Positions 26,901 through 41,900 of a stretch of DNA of 64,000 nucleotides are shown one piece after another. The first letter of the stretch is position 1; each line of letters opens with the position of its first letter. The position numbers were made by a program, and so were the translations under genes. The stretch spans positions 16,309,877 to 16,373,876 of the forward strand of contig JACDOX010000003.1 in NCBI GenBank assembly GCA_014549065.1, written 5' to 3'. This DNA comes from Cardinalis cardinalis (lineage: Eukaryota > Chordata > Aves > Passeriformes > Cardinalidae). The notes below the pieces were generated by a model that was given only the letters and a program-made list of their open reading frames with translations, made no database searches and was not told the DNA's origin.

Positions 26901-29900
26901 GCATAAGAATTCTTAGCCATGGACAATTTTCTACAGGATTTAATCCTTTAGTCTGGTCTCTTATGCATCATATTTGCTAGGTTTGTTTTAGCCTTGCTTT
27001 CAAAATTTAGGCTTTTAGTTTTAGGATGAGACAACATCTCCCTGTGGGGGAAGTAGGTTTTAACTTTAACTTACATTTAAACAACATTTTCAGAATGCAG
27101 AAATANGTTTGGTAGAATTTTAACTTAAGTCGTTTGCAAAACACTGTGCTTTGAGTTATTCCAAGCATCTTATTTTCTAATCTTCACATTTAGAAAGATC
27201 ATTGGGAAGGTTTTTCTTTAATATAGTTTGTAAATTGACCAGATTTCCATCTCTGACTCCCTCAGATTGTGGGGCCCAGTCTGTGAGAGCAATAACAGTA
27301 CACAGGACTGACTCCTCTAATCTTTCCTNAGAGGAGGACCTCAGGAGTACAGACTGGGAGAAGAAGATACCAACCTGTGACTGGGTCTTTGGGTTCATGA
27401 GTGGCTTTCATACAGTTTTGTCACCACACCTGGCAGTATGGGTTTTTAGGCAAGGTCTCTTACTTACACTGAGAGTCTACATCTAAGTTATTTACTTAGT
27501 TTCTTTAGGGTGACTGTTGGACAGTAGAATTTTCTTAAGAACTGTTTCAGTGTTACTCTCTTGTGTAATATGAAGTAAGTTAAGCTTTAGACTGCACAGA
27601 GCTGGGAGGAGCATCAGGATTATTCCTTTGCACTTGCATTAGGGTTANGTGCAGCTAGGTCACTGCCTGGCTGATTTTCACCTGATGCACTCCGAGCTCT
27701 CCAACAGCAGGAATGCTGGTTTTTTCTAGATATGCCACCTGAGTGCTTAGTTATTCTTTCAAGCTTGGTTTCCCTGGTGTCTAATGTCTTTAGTATGGGT
27801 AATCAACATATTCCAGTCCTGGTCACAGCTCCCTGTGGACATTTTGAGATATTTGTATTCCTTGCTCCTAGTCCTCTCTCTTTAATGGATATAAGGATAG
27901 CTATTCAGCCTTTCTTATAGATTAAGTCTTTTAGTCCTCTTGCAATCCTCTGGAATCTCTCCCATTTGTGTACTTTACAGTTTANTGCCAGAGACTAGAC
28001 AATATTTTAGCTGGAGGATTCATCAGCACCAAGTAGAGCAGAATAATTATCCTCCCTATATTACAGAGATATTCTGTCACAAATAATCCATGTAAATATA
28101 AGTTTTGAAAGCATCCAGTCNTAGGAGGCCACCACTTCTACTTACTCCCAAAACTATTACTATTACCTCTTTCCTCCTTGCCTAACATAAAGTTCCATCA
28201 CAGTACATTTCTTTATTGCTTACCTTTTACCAATTTTAAATCTTCTTCCTTGAACTGAACTCATTTGTCAAAGAGTCAGTTTTGCAGAGCCACCCTTTTC
28301 TTCAAAGACTACAAAGGAAAAGAAAGTACTCCTTTTCTCTGCATTCCAAGAACCTGAGTGCCTTAGGAGGTGGCCCTGAGCTGATGAGGCTGCCCAGGTG
28401 TAGTGAATCTAGGCTGAGTGTTCTCCCCTCTGCCTGCTGGTGCAGGCTCTGCTGTAGTGTGACATCTTCAGTAGTTCTTTTCACAACAGCACTGCCTTGT
28501 TTGTACTAATTGCACAGTTGCTGTAAACCCCTGAAAAGCATCAAGGCATTTATTCCATGGGAAGCACACTTACCATCTCTGTATTTGATTACACCTTCCT
28601 AAGTGTAGTTGTTTTCATTTTGTTAGTGCCTCCAAAGCGAGATGGTTTTGAATCTTGCCCTTCAAAGTGTTTGTCTTCCCCAAAAGTCAACTGTGAATTA
28701 TAGAAATCCTTGTTACTTCATCATCCAAGCAGATAATGAAGCTGTCAAATGAAGTTCCATTGATCATTGGCTCTGCATGACCTCAGCTGGGATACCCTCT
28801 CCGTTTTATTGCAAACTGCCGCTAACTCTTTATATTGTTTCAGAGGATGGTGACCTCCATTTCCCAGATTACATCTAGGCTGTGCTTCCCTGGCTTGTTT
28901 GTGAAAGGAAACAATGCTGTGGATGGGGAGACATCACAAACATTGTAGTTTAAAATATGAAGCTTTCTCAGAATGCTGCTTAATGAGTGATGTCATTTTA
29001 ATCAAGGGGTAATGCAGGTGTTCCTGCAAAGAAACATATGCAGCCAAATTCCTGAACCTACTTCATGGTTTGGAAATATTAATTCTGTTGTGCATCTACC
29101 TGTGCATCTTCTACAGAATCAGAATTACTGAATCCATATTGCAGTAGAAGAGTAAACTCAGTACCTAATGTTTAGCTTTAGCACTTTTTCACATTAGTGC
29201 CATTTCATTTTTAGCAAAACATTCCATCTGCTGACATTTCTAGAGGAATCTGCCTTTCCTTGTAAGTCAGATCTCAGGACCTGATGGCACATCTACCAAT
29301 AGTTACAAACATCTNCATTTACACTTTAGCAGGATTTGGTCAACAATCCTTACTAAATTAATATTTGGTCTCAAGTAAATTGGTAGTGATGTCATAAGCA
29401 GCTTGTATGTTATCCATTTTAGTCAATAGAATTTTAGTACNCAAAAGAGCTGAGTTGACCAAGAACTGTCTTTATCCTGTCCCATTTTTATCCAGGCTGT
29501 GCAGCTGTAACTCTTCAGGAATGTTCCTTTCACTANCAACACATATTTAGTCATATAAGTTGTGTGCATGTAACTTCTATTCAGAATTATACATAGCAGC
29601 ATTTGACACTGACATTCAAAAACTAGGAAACATTAGGATTAAAAATCTCACTTTTTTTGCCAACATGTGATGCAATTTTTAATTACAGGAATGTGCATTT
29701 ACAAGTGGNTATTGCCCACAGAACAAACCTATTCATTTATGGTTTAATTTGGGGTGCAAACTTTATTGCATATCATGGAAATTAATTATTGATAACTATT
29801 AAGCAGTTATCAATATATATATATTCATGTAGATAAGTGGGGCTTGGGCTGAGTNGCTGCAGCATATGAAAGCTCACAAAATATTATGATTTTACATAGT

Positions 29901-32900
29901 ACTTCTCTAATGGATATTATTAGCCCTTTAGCCCTTTTTAAAGCTAGGAAACTGGAACCTAGAAATGTCAGTACTTCTTGGGACTTGTCCTGATTCTTAT
30001 TCTTTTTCTTCATTTTTGTAAGTATGTTATGCCTCTTGTCAGCCATCACGCTCTGGAACATCTTTGGTTTTAATTTACACTCTAAAATCTGCCCTGGAGT
30101 AAAAGTAATTGTCATACTAAACCTAGATAAGCTGCTTTCCAGTCCTCTCTCTGCCTGTCCTCCTCCCCCCTCGTGCCTGTGTACCACAGAGAAGCTTGTG
30201 GCCTGTTTTGCTGCTAGTGCTTCCAAGCTGAAGGCAGCTTTTACTGTGAAATAGAATACAGATTTTGCAAGTACAAACAAATAGTCTTGAGATTAACTTG
30301 TGCACCACTTACCTCNTGCAATATGGGGTGTTGAAAACAATGCTGAGGCAATCCTAAGAAAGGGTTCACTCCTTGCTGCTGTTGCAGTCCCTTTGCCATC
30401 TGGCCACGCTGTTGTGCCTGCTTGGCTCTGGTGTGTGATCCCAGGGATAAATGGTGCTCTTCATTTTGTGGCTAATCGGACTAGAATGGCCGCAGCTCTT
30501 GACATTGAGCATTCAGTGGTTCTTTCTGTTAATCATTTGCACATGATGTTATTCCCTAAAGGGAATCATAAAACACTTGAATACANGTATCTTGAATACA
30601 AGTATTTTAAATTATAGCTCAGTACTGGTACAGTAAGTAAAACTCCTTTTCTCTCCCTCTCCTTGCTCTACAATGACTGAGATTTCTGCTGGCTTCTGCA
30701 CAGATTTTTTCTTTCCATTTAACACCAGACTCTTGCATGCTGAAAGTCTCTCTATTTTTCTCTAATTCTAGGCCTTCGTGTACCTACCTAGCCTCATATT
30801 GAGAGTTATCTCATTATTTCCCTCCCCTTCCCTTTATTATAGATCAGAGTTAAATATTCTAAAGGGAATTATCTTTACCTGCTTCTCCATCCTTTCATAT
30901 TTCTGCTCATTTTCNTCAATTCCTGAGGAATTTGAGTGCTCAGTTTCTCCTTGAGTTGTAAGACTTTCAATCAGTCTTACANTTTCCAAGCACTTTTTTC
31001 AGCTAAATAGAACATCATTACAAAAATCCTCTGGATTCACTCCTGTTTTCCCAAATAACTGNGCCGCTGGTTAAATAAAGTTCAGATGCACATACCTGTC
31101 TTTAAGAACAAGAAGTGTTTCTTCAATTTTAAGATAAAACCTAAAAGCTCAGTTATGCACTGATGCAAGGTGCNGGAACAGGTTCCCTCCCACTTGCCTG
31201 CCCTCCCTGCAGACATCAAGACTTGATGAGCTGGACACAGGGATTTCTTGCAGTAGCTGCATTTTTAGGTGATACAGAGGGACAATTCTTCCAGAATTTT
31301 GGGAACAATGAAAAAGCTGCATTTGCTATATCCAAAATAGGGATAAAAAGAATACTTTCAAATGTGAAACTAGAAAAAGTTGCACTTCTTACCAATTAAG
31401 AGCTATAGGCTTTTCAGATCCAGGTCTTCTTACATCTTTTCTTCTCTTTGTGTTGTAGCACAGGTCTTGTGTCCATAAAAAATTGTGCGGATTATGATAG
31501 CTGCCCTAGTAAAAATTGGTTTTGATGACTGAAAACTGGGAATTTTAAAAAGTCAAACCAAATCTGGTTGATAAAGGACACTCATTGCTGCATAGAATGG
31601 CCTATGTGTCTTTTTCCCTAAGTTCCCTTGTAAGAAGAACCTGACCTAAATGATTACTNTTCATGCAGTTGACTCAATTTGTTTAAATCAGAGGAACAAG
31701 TCTGAGACATCAGATATTACTAGAGATGATCTGTCTTGTTGTGCTTCTATGTCTCTGTAGCAATTTGGACTGAGACTGTCTAATACATAATCAGTATATG
31801 GAAATAAATGTTATATTTAAATTATATAACATCAGTATTTTATGTTTTAAAATACAGCAGTAAATTATTGGAACATTCAAAATACCCACTGTTTTAATGA
31901 TATTTTTAAAACACTTGCATAGAGCTGATTTATATGTCAGCAGCCAAAGAAGGTGATATTCTGTGTCCAGATTGATCTGTCACACTGCATTGCTCTGGCT
32001 CACTTTGTCATTTTGTCTGTTAGTATCTCCAGATGAAATGGATTATACTCTTTGGAGTAGGCCATAACATCAGTGATAAACAAAGATTAATTTTGATTCA
32101 GTTTAAGATTCATTGTGTCTGGATGCAGGGGATAATGCTCTTACATCCATGATTTTTGATCCACCATAGCTATAAGCTCCTGCTGCTTCCTGAATCAATT
32201 CCACTCACTTTGCCTTTGAAAACATTTTTGCTGCACCTTGGCTATTTTTGCACATTTGTATGCAGACATATTTGCCCTTTTTTGTGTTCTGCTCAGTTGA
32301 TTACTACATTTCTTTTTGGTTTTAGCTCTACCAGAAGCTATTCTCATGCAGTTAAAAATGTAGGCAGTGTAGTCACTTGATGGGAGCTGTTACAAAAGGA
32401 CTTTCACTGTAGTCAATATTGGTATTATCATAATACTGCTTACTCAAACAGCTAAAAATTATTTACCAGCCTGGTGAAGGTGACACAAGTGACATCCCTG
32501 AAGACCTTTTCCATTTGTGTTTCTTTTATTGTGTTGCCTAAGCATTCCTAGGCAGTGATTCCTTTACGGTNTGAGTAAATTATTTAGTAAATAGCCAAGT
32601 GTAAATTGTGGTTTTGCTGTGACACAGGTCTGCTTTTCTATATGTGAGCAGGAAGGGAATATTTATTTCCCTCCCTATAGTTCTCTCTTGTGGTGGCCCT
32701 CAATTTCTGAATAACCTCTCTAAATGCTCTGATTTACTAAATGTGGGTCATTCTCAGTTTAAGATAATACAGCCTTTGGGACACAAAAGAGTCACAGTAG
32801 TTGTATTTCATTTCTGCATCTGCTGATCACATTGTTTTTCATTAGAAAAATACTTGTAATAAGGTTCTGTAGCCATCATGAGAAAAAAAATGGAAAGCAG

Positions 32901-35900
32901 TGATGAAATTTCTATACACAGTCACATGATGACTTTTGAAATACAGCATTGAGTGGGCAGTCTTGTATGGGAAATAAAATTCAGATACTCTGCATTCTTT
33001 ATTATAAGCTTGTTGATGAACTCAAACTGAACTGCCTGTAAAACGATGTGCCTCCCTGAGGTATGCTGACACTAACACAGCCCCATGCTATGAAGAAGCT
33101 ACTGTGAAGAAAATCAACTCTATCTCAGCCAAAACCAGCCCAGTTGTTTGAATTGGTTGCTTGTTAATTTCTTTATTCTCCTTAACTCCTAGTCTCATTC
33201 TGTAAGTGCCCCTTACAAAATTCAGCTGTCAGTGGAAAAAGAAGTTTCCAGCAGTAAAAGCCTGATTGACCCTGGGAGTGTATTACCCTGGAGAAGTCTG
33301 AAGGAAGGCATCAGCTTTAGTATATAAGATCATGAAAAGTAGAACCCTGACAGNACAGAATAAAGTGTATTTTAATAAAGATATTATAGTTTAAAGACTT
33401 GTTTGTGTAAATGCTGGAAGTACCTGGTGAAGTGAGCACAAAAGATTTTTTAATGGTGTGAAGGGCCTTCTTAGGGGGGACTCCAGCTATGTAGGAGTTC
33501 AGGTAAATGAAAACACAATAAAATTAGAAAATCCAGAAATGAAAGAGAAATGCATTTAGACTTCTGACTGGTTTGTTCTTCACACNGGATGTATTAAACT
33601 AATGAGTATTTGTCCTTTGGGTTAGACCTAGAAGGTTAAACATGCAGTGGTACTCTAACCACTTGGGAAGTTACAAATAAACAAAAAAGCACATGAACAC
33701 CAGTAAAGAAGTTACTGGGATTTGCACCATTAACTATTTTTTTCTCTCCAAATTTTATCTTAATATTGGATTATTTAGAAATGATCTTCAAAGAAGCAGG
33801 AAAATATTTGCACCTCTTTATAATGAATAAAAAGAAATTATAGTTTTAGTCTTTCAAATAAACATCTGAAACAAGGCTGTCTAAAACCAAATCCAGTTAT
33901 GGCCAAAGCACTTGAGAAAGTGAAATCTGATTTAATTACTTCTTTCAAAAGAAAATTACATCTTCCAGCTTTCTATTATTAGAACCCGCCATTTATTTTT
34001 ATCACTCTAAAAAAAGAACAAGCTTGGAAGAGAAGAGAAGCTCCCTTTATGGAATTCACACTCGAATCTTTGGTACTTAATGCTCAAGCCAAAAATGTGA
34101 ATCCTTAAACAAAATTCTGATTGTCAAGAAAACAAGCCAGAAAAAACACTTTGAGATAGATGGTATTTTTATTTTTAGATATGGGATTAGAAAATACTAA
34201 TTTAAGCATTAGAAAGTCCAAAATGGGCTTGATTGTTATTTCATTAGCTTTAGAAAAAAGGCTGAGTTATTGCTGAACATGCATAAAAATAACAGCAGGC
34301 TTTACTTAATGCAGTGAAAATATGCTATTATGACATTAAAGAAGTTGGAAGCGATGAATGGAAATGACATTTCCATTTCTTTAAAGAGTTCTGGAGCTGC
34401 TTTAGGAGTGAAGGCAGCTTTACACACAGCTTTGCATTTTCAGGACAGCTNAACACAGGCCCATTGCTCTTGCTGCTGCACAGATGAGATCTGATCAGTG
34501 CTGAGAGGAAGGGCTAAAGGGCAGATAAGGGGTGAGACATAGGGTTTTACCCTGTGCAAATAAGATTCNGATGTTTGCTCAGATCCCATTTGCCTCCCTG
34601 GAACAGCAGTGCTTCGTGTGANTACATTTGGCTTAGTTCCTGAATATAAAATTGAATTTGATAACCACTCACCCTATGGGTGCATTTCTCAGGAAATTAA
34701 ACTGGAATCTTAAAAACTTCATACATCTGTATTAAAACCTGAGAGTGGCAGATAGTCATTACACAGAGGAAACTTGAAAATATCTTTAGGTTTAGTTGTG
34801 TATCACCCTAATGGAATAAATTAATTTCTTCTTGGGCAGAATTGTAAGAGGGGCCAGGAAAGGGTGAGAGGAAATTTACTTTATATTAAATTGAGAAAGC
34901 TTTTAAAAATTTTTGACATNAAAACCAACCAAAGATCTCTGTAGATAAGCAAAAGAAAAAGAAGTTCTACTCTCACCTTAAAAACCTGTCAAATACATAC
35001 TGCTNGTCCAAGGGAGTATCACCCACTTAATCCCATTGTTTTTGATGGGAAGTATGAAATACTGTGAAGATATTTGTGAAGACCAATAGCCTTAGTTGAG
35101 TAAAGTACCCTTTTTCTAGTATTTGAACAATTANAAATGTTATTTAAAATCTATTATATCCTCATTAGACACTGGCTTATTTTGGCCAATGATTTTTAAG
35201 ATATTTTAGTTTTAACAAGAAACATGGATGGCTGGAAGGTCTGAGCAAAGGGAAAATTAACAGTGAGGAAGGGAAGTAAACTGAAATGGTGGAAAGGATG
35301 AAAGAGAGAATATTTGTGTGAAGTAACTTCTTGTGAATTATTCAGCAGAGGGTCTTGTCTCCAGATAGGATCAAACACACAAGTCTGTTGACAAGTATGA
35401 TGTAGGTAACCTTTGAGAAATNAGACCTCAATACGTATGTTGTGGTTGTGCCCTATAATCTAAGTATTCTTGGGTTACATTGACTGTTTTTGTTTTATTT
35501 GTCAGTTTGCCTCNTGAAGATTTATCCAAATTAAATTTATTTTGTGCAAAATGATTTTTTTTTTAACTGGAACTTTTTGCTGCTTACTACCTGAATCCAA
35601 AAATATGGTGTAGACAACACCAGAAACTCTTCTGCTTTTGAGGGAAGGGTTTTATCATGACAGGCTGCTAGAGAATTGTGATAGATACTTAGAAATGTGA
35701 ATACTATTACTGACTTGGTGAACACGACTGCCCAGGATAAAAAATTAGTTTCTAACCTTGTATTTTGAATTTGAATCAATAATGCTNAAGGCTTTTTCTG
35801 CTTCAAATACTTCTGTGTTTATAATGTAGGTAATTATCACATTAGAAGAATAGTTAATTATTAATTATTTTGAAAGTATTAGGACAACAACTTTGTGAAA

Positions 35901-38900
35901 TTTATGTATTTTTCAAAAGTCCTGGGGNTTTTTTTGGTGGTGATTTGAAGTAGGTGCAAAAATTATAGATGGAGTAACATTTGCAAAAGGATATCAACTT
36001 CCTTAGTAGTCCAGTGGAAATAATGGAGTCACTCATGGCTTTTTGAAGTTATTCTCTGTATGACTCACCCATCTTTCAAAGCATAGAAAAAGCTATTTCA
36101 GCCAAATGATGAAGATAATATGATTAGTGTTTGAACCATAAAAGGCCTTTTAATATTTTGTTGGGCTGCACATGGTAAATCTAGTATTATTTAAATTGTA
36201 AAGCAAANCAAGAGGTATGTTACATAGAATTACTATTTTTATGGTTATTTTTATGATTAACCATTATCATAATTGTGGTTATGATTATTTTTACCAGTAA
36301 TTTTCTAAATGTGTCCTTTGTCTGTATAGGGAGTTGGTGTCTCAGTCCATGGACATTTTCGAGTTGCTACAGAAAAGACTGTTTTTGCCATGCCAGAAAC
36401 AGCAATAGGTAAGTGTTTTAAGAAATTATCACATGTTAAAGTGTTTAGAGCTTCACTGTTTGGGTAATCAGGGTGAAAGGTCTGTGACTGAATGCTTTGG
36501 TGGTAGGGAAAGAATTTTAAAAGGGAATAGGAGATTACCATATATGGAAAGTATTTTCTGTTAAATTATCAGAAACTTCTGTGTTCTGGGAGTTGATCAT
36601 TGAGCCTCTTAACTGTGTAGACTGACACAAAGGATGTCAGGATAAAACTATTTTTTAAAAAGAACTAAGTCTTGCTACAGATGGGGGCAGGTAAGTCTGA
36701 AGCTCCCAGAGCAGGTACACCAGCTTTACCTTGGGAACTCGGTGTGAGTCAAACTGGGTGTACCACAAGCTACTCTGCAATTTTATAGAGACANACTATG
36801 GAATTCCAGCTTTTCTTGTAGATTATTAATGTTGACCCATTACAGCTGCACACAGATTGTGCCTAGGCAAGATCACAGTGTCTTCAGTGTCACCTTTTTT
36901 TGTTTTAAACAGCAACATGTACCTTATGTTTTCTAATGTTTGATCCTATGGTTTCTTTGTCAATTCTGACAAAATTTCTTTCAAAAAAGAAATGTATCCC
37001 AGAGCTACATAAAGATACAGGTATGGCTCAAGAAGAATGAGTCAGATTAAAGGAAACTCTCCTGATGCAGCTGTCAAGCACAATAAAGCATAATAAACCA
37101 CCCAAATACAAGCAAGCTTGTTACCATTTTAATTCCTGAAAGAAATATTAGAGAAATTCGTGCTAGANATATTAGAGCAATTCCTGATAAATGCAATGTA
37201 ATTTTTCTGAACAAGTAAAGTTGGGATGAAAAAACNAAAAACTACTTTAGTCCTCCAAGTATTGTTTCATTGCTGAAGAAAANCATAGTAAACTAAACTT
37301 AAGCTTTAATACAAGGTGAGTTTTCTAAGCTCTGAAGTTAATAATCAGTTGTTGTATATGAAAACCATTTGAAGTTAACAATTTGTGTTTGTATTTTTTT
37401 AACTAAACAGAAGTTAATTGGTGTATGAAATCATTCTGATAATAAAAGCACCTTCATTTTCTTCTTCAAAGGGAAAGATATGAGTAGNTTTATATTAACA
37501 AGAACGATGTACTTTACACAGATTTACTGTGTTGACAAGGACTTATTTAAACAAAATACACTGTGAAGACGTGAAGGAAAAGCTTAGAACTTGCTTAGGA
37601 AAGAAAGTAATTAAACCCCTTTTAGGATCACTTAGAAGTAAAACCANTGAAATCTGTTTGGATTTAAAGGCTTAGCTGTTTTGATCTTTGTGGGGTGTGT
37701 TTAAAATATCTGGCTCTCNAGATACTGTATTAATTGTTTTTTTCATGTGCTCATGTATTTCAGTAGGCATGACACTTTTGCTATGAAATGAAAACAAAGC
37801 ATTGATTCAGCTGCTCTGTTTTCACACAATTATTCTGCATTTGTACAGCAACATAAATAAAAGGATATAGATAAATATGCCACTTAGCAAATAGAAAGAA
37901 AAAGCTGTTCTAGACTGTAGGAGTTTNCCATAGATAAGATAACGCACTGGAAAGCAGCACAGAAATAGGAAGGTGTGGAGAAACCACTGGTAGGGAGAAC
38001 AAAGGGTGAAAGTATAAGGTATGGGCTTTGGANTGATGTTCCACCTAAAATGGATACTTCCTTGCATATCCCTGCTAAGTTTTTAGCATTCTAGAAGTCA
38101 ATAGTAATAAGTTCCCAACCCTCTCTGCCAGACAAGATAACAGTGTAGCAGCACTGCCTTTCTTCTGCCTGTCAAATGCAGAGCTGCACCTTTGGGACTA
38201 CAGCAGAGCCTGTTGCATCTCTGTCAGAGCACAGGCTGCAAGTCAGCAGTACAGACACAGGCTCATGGCCTGGGCAGCCCAGCAGTAACAGAGCTCTATT
38301 CTTACTTCACTAATTGAAAAATGATTGCTAAATGCTAACAAAAAAACCAAAAAATCAGATATGGAATACATTAAGAGAACCCCAGCAGCAAAGAGAAACA
38401 TATGGGAAGTGTTACTGAGAATATGTAGAACATGGACAACAGGAGTAAAATGATCAGAGAAAAAGGAAGACAGGAAAATTGAAAAGGATACAGTAGAAGC
38501 TATAGCAGACAATGCAGCCAAGTAAGTTTAAAGTGGATTAGGTAGACCTTCAATAATCCTGTTTGTAAATTCCTTAATTAAAGAAACCTTCATTCAATTT
38601 AGGTTTATTTGCCTCTAAAGCTACTTAAGCTAATCAACTTCACAGTTTATTTAGAACTGATTTCCTGTGTATGGCCAAGTGGAAGGACACTGTGGATCCC
38701 AATAGAGAGATGTGGGGGGGAACAGTAGTCCACCATCAGTATTATTTTAAGTGTAGCAAAAAGAAAAAAATATTGTTGCTGGTGGATGAAGAGAATATTG
38801 CAATTGCCTTTTTGCTTTAGAGGGCATTTTTAAGATAGGTTTTACTTTTAAATGAGGTTGGTTTTGGTTTTTTTTTATTGCAGTAGGATATCCAAAGGGA

Positions 38901-41900
38901 GACAGATGAATAGAAACATAAAACTAAATAGAAGTCTTGGCATCACTGTTGTGATANCTCAAGCTGAGAAGGTAAAATGTAGAATAGACTATTTGAGAAT
39001 GTGAGTACAGATAAAATAAGGTAAGTGATGAATTGGAGTTAATACAGCTTAGGGCTTTTAAAGGGTATCAGCAAGGCATTCAGCATTTCAGAAGAGTTGT
39101 ATGTCTCAGTAGCCTGGGAGATGAGGGATAANTCAATTAATGACAGCACACACATCAGTGGGAATAGAATAGTACAGCTGTAACTGATAGGAAGTGATTC
39201 TTGAACCCAACCTTTTGATGTAGTAGGAGCAGCAGAACAAAAAGAAGACCAGGAGGGAACCAGAGGAAAAAAGCTGAGATGGGTTAGATACAAANACTCT
39301 TAAAAGGGAAACACTGAAGAGCAGCTGTCTGAAAGAAANCTCTCCTTATTGCATCCAAGAGGGAGGACTATTTAGGGACCACTNATTTCCCATGTCTCAA
39401 AATACTTGGAATAGGGTCTTTCTGTAATACATACATTGACTGTTGGGAACAAAAACAATTACATGTCAGTGAAAAATTACCATCTTCTAGCAGAACCCCA
39501 TTTNAACTCTTTAGGTACATCTGAATTTTCCCAGTTAATATCTCTTCTTTGGCAACAGCCTTACAAGTTTCTAGTGTTCATTTGTATTCTTTTTCATTTG
39601 TTTTCATGATTCATTTGGTTCATTCTCTGAAAGTGAAAAAAAAAGTCCACCACACCTTCAATTTCTTTAGAAGACTTCAGTTTCATGAATGCACCATTGG
39701 CATGATTTCAAGGTAGTAACTGGACCCTGCTTCTATGCATTCAGATTTCTGAAATTAAGAGTAAATACTGAAATGAATCTCAATACTGAAATCAATTTAT
39801 AAACTAAAGTTTTTCCAAGTTTAAGTGTGTTTAAAAAGATGTCTAAATTTATTTTTTGGTGACNAATTTATATAACAGAAGGTAGATACTTTCCAATACA
39901 ACTCTTTAAAAAGTATTTGAAATTCTAGTCACAGCTTTAAATTCTTAAAAAATTACCCTAATCTGTAGATTTTAAAAAGTATATAAGAGAGTTACTAAAC
40001 TGGAGAGTTTAATATTATTTTTTAAATTTAGCTTAGTCACAATCCTGTCAAAGAGCCAAGTACTAAGTCAGTATCTTGTGCCTCCACCTTCAGGAAGNCC
40101 CTATCAATATTGTTGATCTATTATTGAATTCTTAGCCCCAAAATTTGTTCAAACTAAGCTGTGCAAGAGGCACTTCATCAGTGTTTATTATTTCAATCAT
40201 AATAAAAGATTTAATTGAAAAAGCAGCATCCAGTTTGAGCTTGCACAAATTATTTCACAATTCTTTGGGTCACTTCTGTTTCCTTGCTGAGAACACACTT
40301 GATTTTTCAAGCACCTAAAATTGTCTCAAGTTGTTGGCAAATAGAATAAATATTCTTTTTCGGTATATGTTTGTGAAGTATGTGCCAGGGGAAAAGATGA
40401 AGTTTGGAAAGTGTTCAAGAGTTTGCTTTTAGGAAGGGTTTTGATGCCAGAAATGTCNAGCCAAGTCAAGGAGAAATTTGGGCAAGGTTGCTGTGCCTAT
40501 GTAAAGAAGATGAAAATGAGACAAGAAAAAATTGCTTCTAGTGACGATTAGTACAAGATCTCCCTTCACTTTTGTTTTGTGTTGTTTATTGCAGGCCTTT
40601 TCCCTGATGTAGGTGGAGGGTATTTCTTGCCAAGGCTCTCAGGAAAGATTGGCTATTACCTNGCACTGACAGGCTGCAGGCTGAAAGGAAGAGATGTGCT
40701 AAAGGCTGGCATTGCTACACATTTTGTAGAATCTGAAAAGGTAAGGTGCCAGCAGTGCTGGCCAGGGCACAGCCCACAGCCACACTGGGAGCTTTGGGGT
40801 TTTAGCACCCCAGACCCTGGTACCAACACCCCTGTCTGCAGAGGTGCACTTCCATTAGCTGCCCATGCCCTGCAAACAGGCCTGGTGGGACACTCTCAAG
40901 CTGTCCTTCTAACACTTGCCAGCTGGTGACAGCTTTGCTTGAAGGAAGGAGCAAATGGTGCTGTTTTTACAATTCCACTCTTGGAAGGGCATGAGCTACT
41001 CAGCAGAATTAAGCTGCTTAAAAAATTGTGCAGTTTAGACAACAGTGTATGAAACTAGAGGGTTGTACAATTGCAGAGTTTGCAGTGAAGGTAGCACTCC
41101 ATTAAAATGTTCTTTCAGCTGTAGCACTGCTTTTGGGGGGCTGCTTGGGAAGCAATTCTTTGCTGGTCACTGCACACATAATTAAATTGGGGTGGTTCAA
41201 GACTGACACNTGAACTCTGTCTCCTTGTCTTGTTTGCTTTGTCCTTCTTTAGGGTCTGTCAGAAAGTTGGGGAGGATGAGGGAGTGTTTATATATGTATA
41301 TCCTACTCTTACCATANTAATAACCCAAGCAGTGTGTTTTGTTTTACTTACTTGTAATTAAATCTTATTTTTAACAGCTGCCTGCCTTGGAGAAAGACCT
41401 GATAGCACTGAAATCTCCTTCAAAAGAAAAAATTGCAGATTTATTGAACTCTTACCACATGAAGGTAATCTGAAATTACTGAAATCAAGCAAAATTTTAA
41501 AATATATGTAGACATTATTTTTTTATCCATGTTACTGATTATCTTTTTCTATGTTTGAAAATAATGAGCTTCCAAACTCGTTGCACTCTCTCCACAATAC
41601 TTGTGTTAGCTCCATATAACAATGGGCATGGAAATAAAAGGTTTTGCCTTCACAATCAGTGGCTATTTTAACTCTTTTGATGTGCATTGCAGTTCTCTTT
41701 CAAAAGAAACCTCTAGAGTCAAACCAGTATTCAGTGTTACTCAGTCAATTACTCTGCTGTTGTTCAGCTTTAAAATGAGCTGTGTCTACTCTTGTTATTT
41801 CTGTTTCNTAATTACTAAGTTCATAAATAAGATTAATTGGAAAAATAAATGGGATAAGCTAATTTACATCATAGTACTGATTATTTTGACAAAACAGAAT

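Larger units (their letters stand above)
23955..36329 (+). other. HIBCH: HIBCH intron 6 (12.4 kb)
   Basis: The longest intron of the gene. It contains small tandem duplications, two clear inverted repeats and (TA)n runs. I found no nested gene, RNA gene or recognisable transposon protein. Confidence 0.8.

Noticed and set aside
30300..30617. 105-codon + strand open frame in intron 6
   Set aside because: It contains Ns and a local tandem duplication, with no recognised domain. Not supported as a nested gene.
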